The position numbers were made by a program, and so were the translations under genes. Positions 4,487-5,541 of a stretch of DNA of 5,541 bases are shown in pieces (the stretch's first letter is position 1; each line of letters begins with the position of its first letter). The notes under the pieces were generated by a model. It was not told the DNA's origin. It made no database searches and saw nothing but the letters and a program-made list of their open reading frames with translations. Origin of the DNA: an uncultured Clostridia bacterium (lineage in GTDB: Bacteria > Bacillota_A > Clostridia > Christensenellales > CAG-138); the NCBI GenBank assembly GCA_947302865.1, contig CAMYWS010000089.1:1-5541 (forward strand). Reading direction: 5' to 3'.

Positions 4487-5541
4487 TCAGTTGCCGGATC
4501 GTATCGCTTTCGCCGCCATTGCATAACGGTAGATCGCGACTGCGGCATTGATCGCCTTTTCATTGCCTGCATACGCCGTCATCATCGCCTGCAAGTACGA
4601 CATCGCGGACACGGTCATGCTCGCCTCGTCGCCATCGCTCAGTGCCTTGATCGTGTAAACGTTGGTCAGCTTGTGCGCCGCAATGTTCTTGATCGACACC
4701 AGGTAGCGTCCGTCGGACTGCAGCGACACGCTGATCTTATCGTCGTCTTCCGTGATCGTCTTGCCGTTCACCGTGAACGTGAACGTTCCGGTGTAACCCT
4801 TTACGGGCTTGAAGTAGACGCGCAGCTCCGTATCGCTGTCCAGTACGAGCGTGTAGTTGATCTTCGAGATGTTCGATCCCAACTCCTTAACGGTCACATA
4901 GTCCGCAAGTGCGGTCTGCGTCGCGGTGATGTCCGCTTCGGTGTAATCGGTATAGTGCTTATCCATCTCTGCGTAGTCGGTTCCGATCGTCCACGTCCGC
5001 TGCGTTTCCAGGAACGCCTGCACATAGTGACCGTAGTCCGCCGTTGCCTCCGTCATGGTCCGGAATGCTTCGGTGAACAGATCCATGTTGTCGTCGTACG
5101 TTTCGAAGTACTCTTTCACGGAGTAGAGCTTTTCGAGGGCCTTGTCTTCGCCGTTCTGCTTGTACTTGAGCGTTGCTGTGATGGTATCCGCCATCTCGAT
5201 CGAACGCACATAATAGGTGAAGCGGTAATAGCCCTTGCTGTTCGTCGGCATATCGGGGCTGAACGGGACGGATGCGTCTGCGCCGTCCGTGTTGTCGATT
5301 GTGAAGTCAATGCCTTCGTATTCGTAACCGTCAACCTGCGGCAGCCGCACGAAGAAGTACACGCCGATCTGGCCTTCCAGGACCAGTGCCTGTGTCATAA
5401 ATGCAGGCTCTAACGGGATCTTTTTCTCTTCCGTGTGTTCCTGACCATCCGGACTGACACCAGCGGTGACCGTTGCCGTATAAGTCGTGTAGTTGCTGTC
5501 TTCCGTCTTTGTTACCGTCGCATCGGCCGTCTTCGTGTGCG
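4487..5541 (-). CDS. C-terminal part of a large secreted/surface protein (5' end outside window)
   Basis: The minus-strand frame is open from the right edge to TGA at 4489-4487, giving 350 residues. The in-frame ATG at 5398 is not a convincing start: sense codons continue upstream without a stop and there is no ribosome site there. The first about 45 residues are Thr-rich and beta-like (TKTEDSNYTTYTATVTAG), resembling the Ig-like linker repeats of gut-Clostridia surface proteins. Then comes a region starting ALVLEGQIGVYFFVRLP and running through YYRFTYYVRSIEMADTITATL and a helix with TEATADYGHYVQAF. I recognise this arrangement as a recurrent uncharacterised C-terminal domain of large extracellular proteins in Lachnospiraceae and Ruminococcaceae, from memory only. 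The tail ends in a helix (AIYRYAMAAKAIRSGN) with no LPxTG sorting signal or membrane anchor, so it may be secreted or held by a domain outside the window. It has no evident link to the lipid genes. Confidence 0.8.
   Translation of the reverse strand, partial: HTKTADATVTKTEDSNYTTYTATVTAGVSPDGQEHTEEKKIPLEPAFMTQALVLEGQIGVYFFVRLPQVDGYEYEGIDFTIDNTDGADASVPFSPDMPTNSKGYYRFTYYVRSIEMADTITATLKYKQNGEDKALEKLYSVKEYFETYDDNMDLFTEAFRTMTEATADYGHYVQAFLETQRTWTIGTDYAEMDKHYTDYTEADITATQTALADYVTVKELGSNISKINYTLVLDSDTELRVYFKPVKGYTGTFTFTVNGKTITEDDDKISVSLQSDGRYLVSIKNIAAHKLTNVYTIKALSDGDEASMTVSAMSYLQAMMTAYAGNEKAINAAVAIYRYAMAAKAIRSGN

Noticed and set aside
4378..4572. Minus-strand 64-codon frame crossing the GC-rich terminator
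   Set aside because: It overlaps the end of the surface-protein gene in another frame and reads through a perfect 13-bp terminator stem; no independent support.
4673..5413. Plus-strand 246-codon open frame opposite the surface protein
   Set aside because: Antisense to a coding frame with typical extracellular-domain text; composition is an unnatural reverse image and it has no motif.
1..5541. CRISPR array, tRNA, rRNA or complete insertion sequence
   Set aside because: No regularly spaced repeats, no cloverleaf or rRNA-like conserved stretch, and no transposase motif were seen on either strand.

Overview
The window looks like a moderately GC-rich chromosome segment from an anaerobic gut-type Clostridium-class Firmicute (Oscillospiraceae/Christensenellales-like). 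The basis is strong AGGAGG-type ribosome binding sites, hairpin-plus-U-tract terminators, a C/G-ending codon bias that leaves long empty antisense frames, and a surface-protein tail of a kind common in gut Clostridia. This taxonomic call is inference; no rRNA or other marker gene is present.

Layout. Bases 1-1585 (minus strand) carry two flavoprotein genes read leftwards. The first in transcription order is a full-length FAD enzyme (197-1585) closely resembling the Cutibacterium (Propionibacterium) acnes polyenoic fatty acid isomerase PAI, the enzyme that makes conjugated linoleic acid. It is followed by the first 46 codons of a second FAD-dependent oxidoreductase that runs off the left edge. 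Bases 1586-1742 form a divergent promoter region with a perfect minus-strand TATAAT, a plus-strand extended -10 and an inverted repeat between them. Bases 1743-4071 (plus strand) are a tight three-gene operon: an adenylate-forming acyl ligase, a discrete acyl carrier protein and a FatA/FatB-type acyl-ACP thioesterase. Both junctions are ATGA stop/start overlaps. The operon ends near a U-flanked, apparently bidirectional terminator at 4175-4207.

Bases 4253-4366 (minus strand) hold what looks like the C-terminal remnant of a gene that has lost its 5' part, next to a small hairpin-rich stretch. Bases 4487-5541 (minus strand) are the C-terminal part of a large secreted or surface protein that runs off the right edge, closed by a perfect 13-bp hairpin terminator at 4433-4462.

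How the genes may work together. All five genes of the left two thirds can be read as one fatty-acid module. One arm activates a carboxylic acid as acyl-AMP, loads it on a dedicated carrier protein and can release it with a thioesterase. The divergent arm encodes a flavin enzyme whose closest known relative moves double bonds in free polyunsaturated fatty acids, plus a second flavoprotein that could desaturate or saturate. Individual family assignments are well supported by motifs. The joint pathway (isomerisation or biohydrogenation of host or dietary polyunsaturated fatty acids, or tailoring of an unusual acyl chain) is a hypothesis, and it is the most interesting part of the window.
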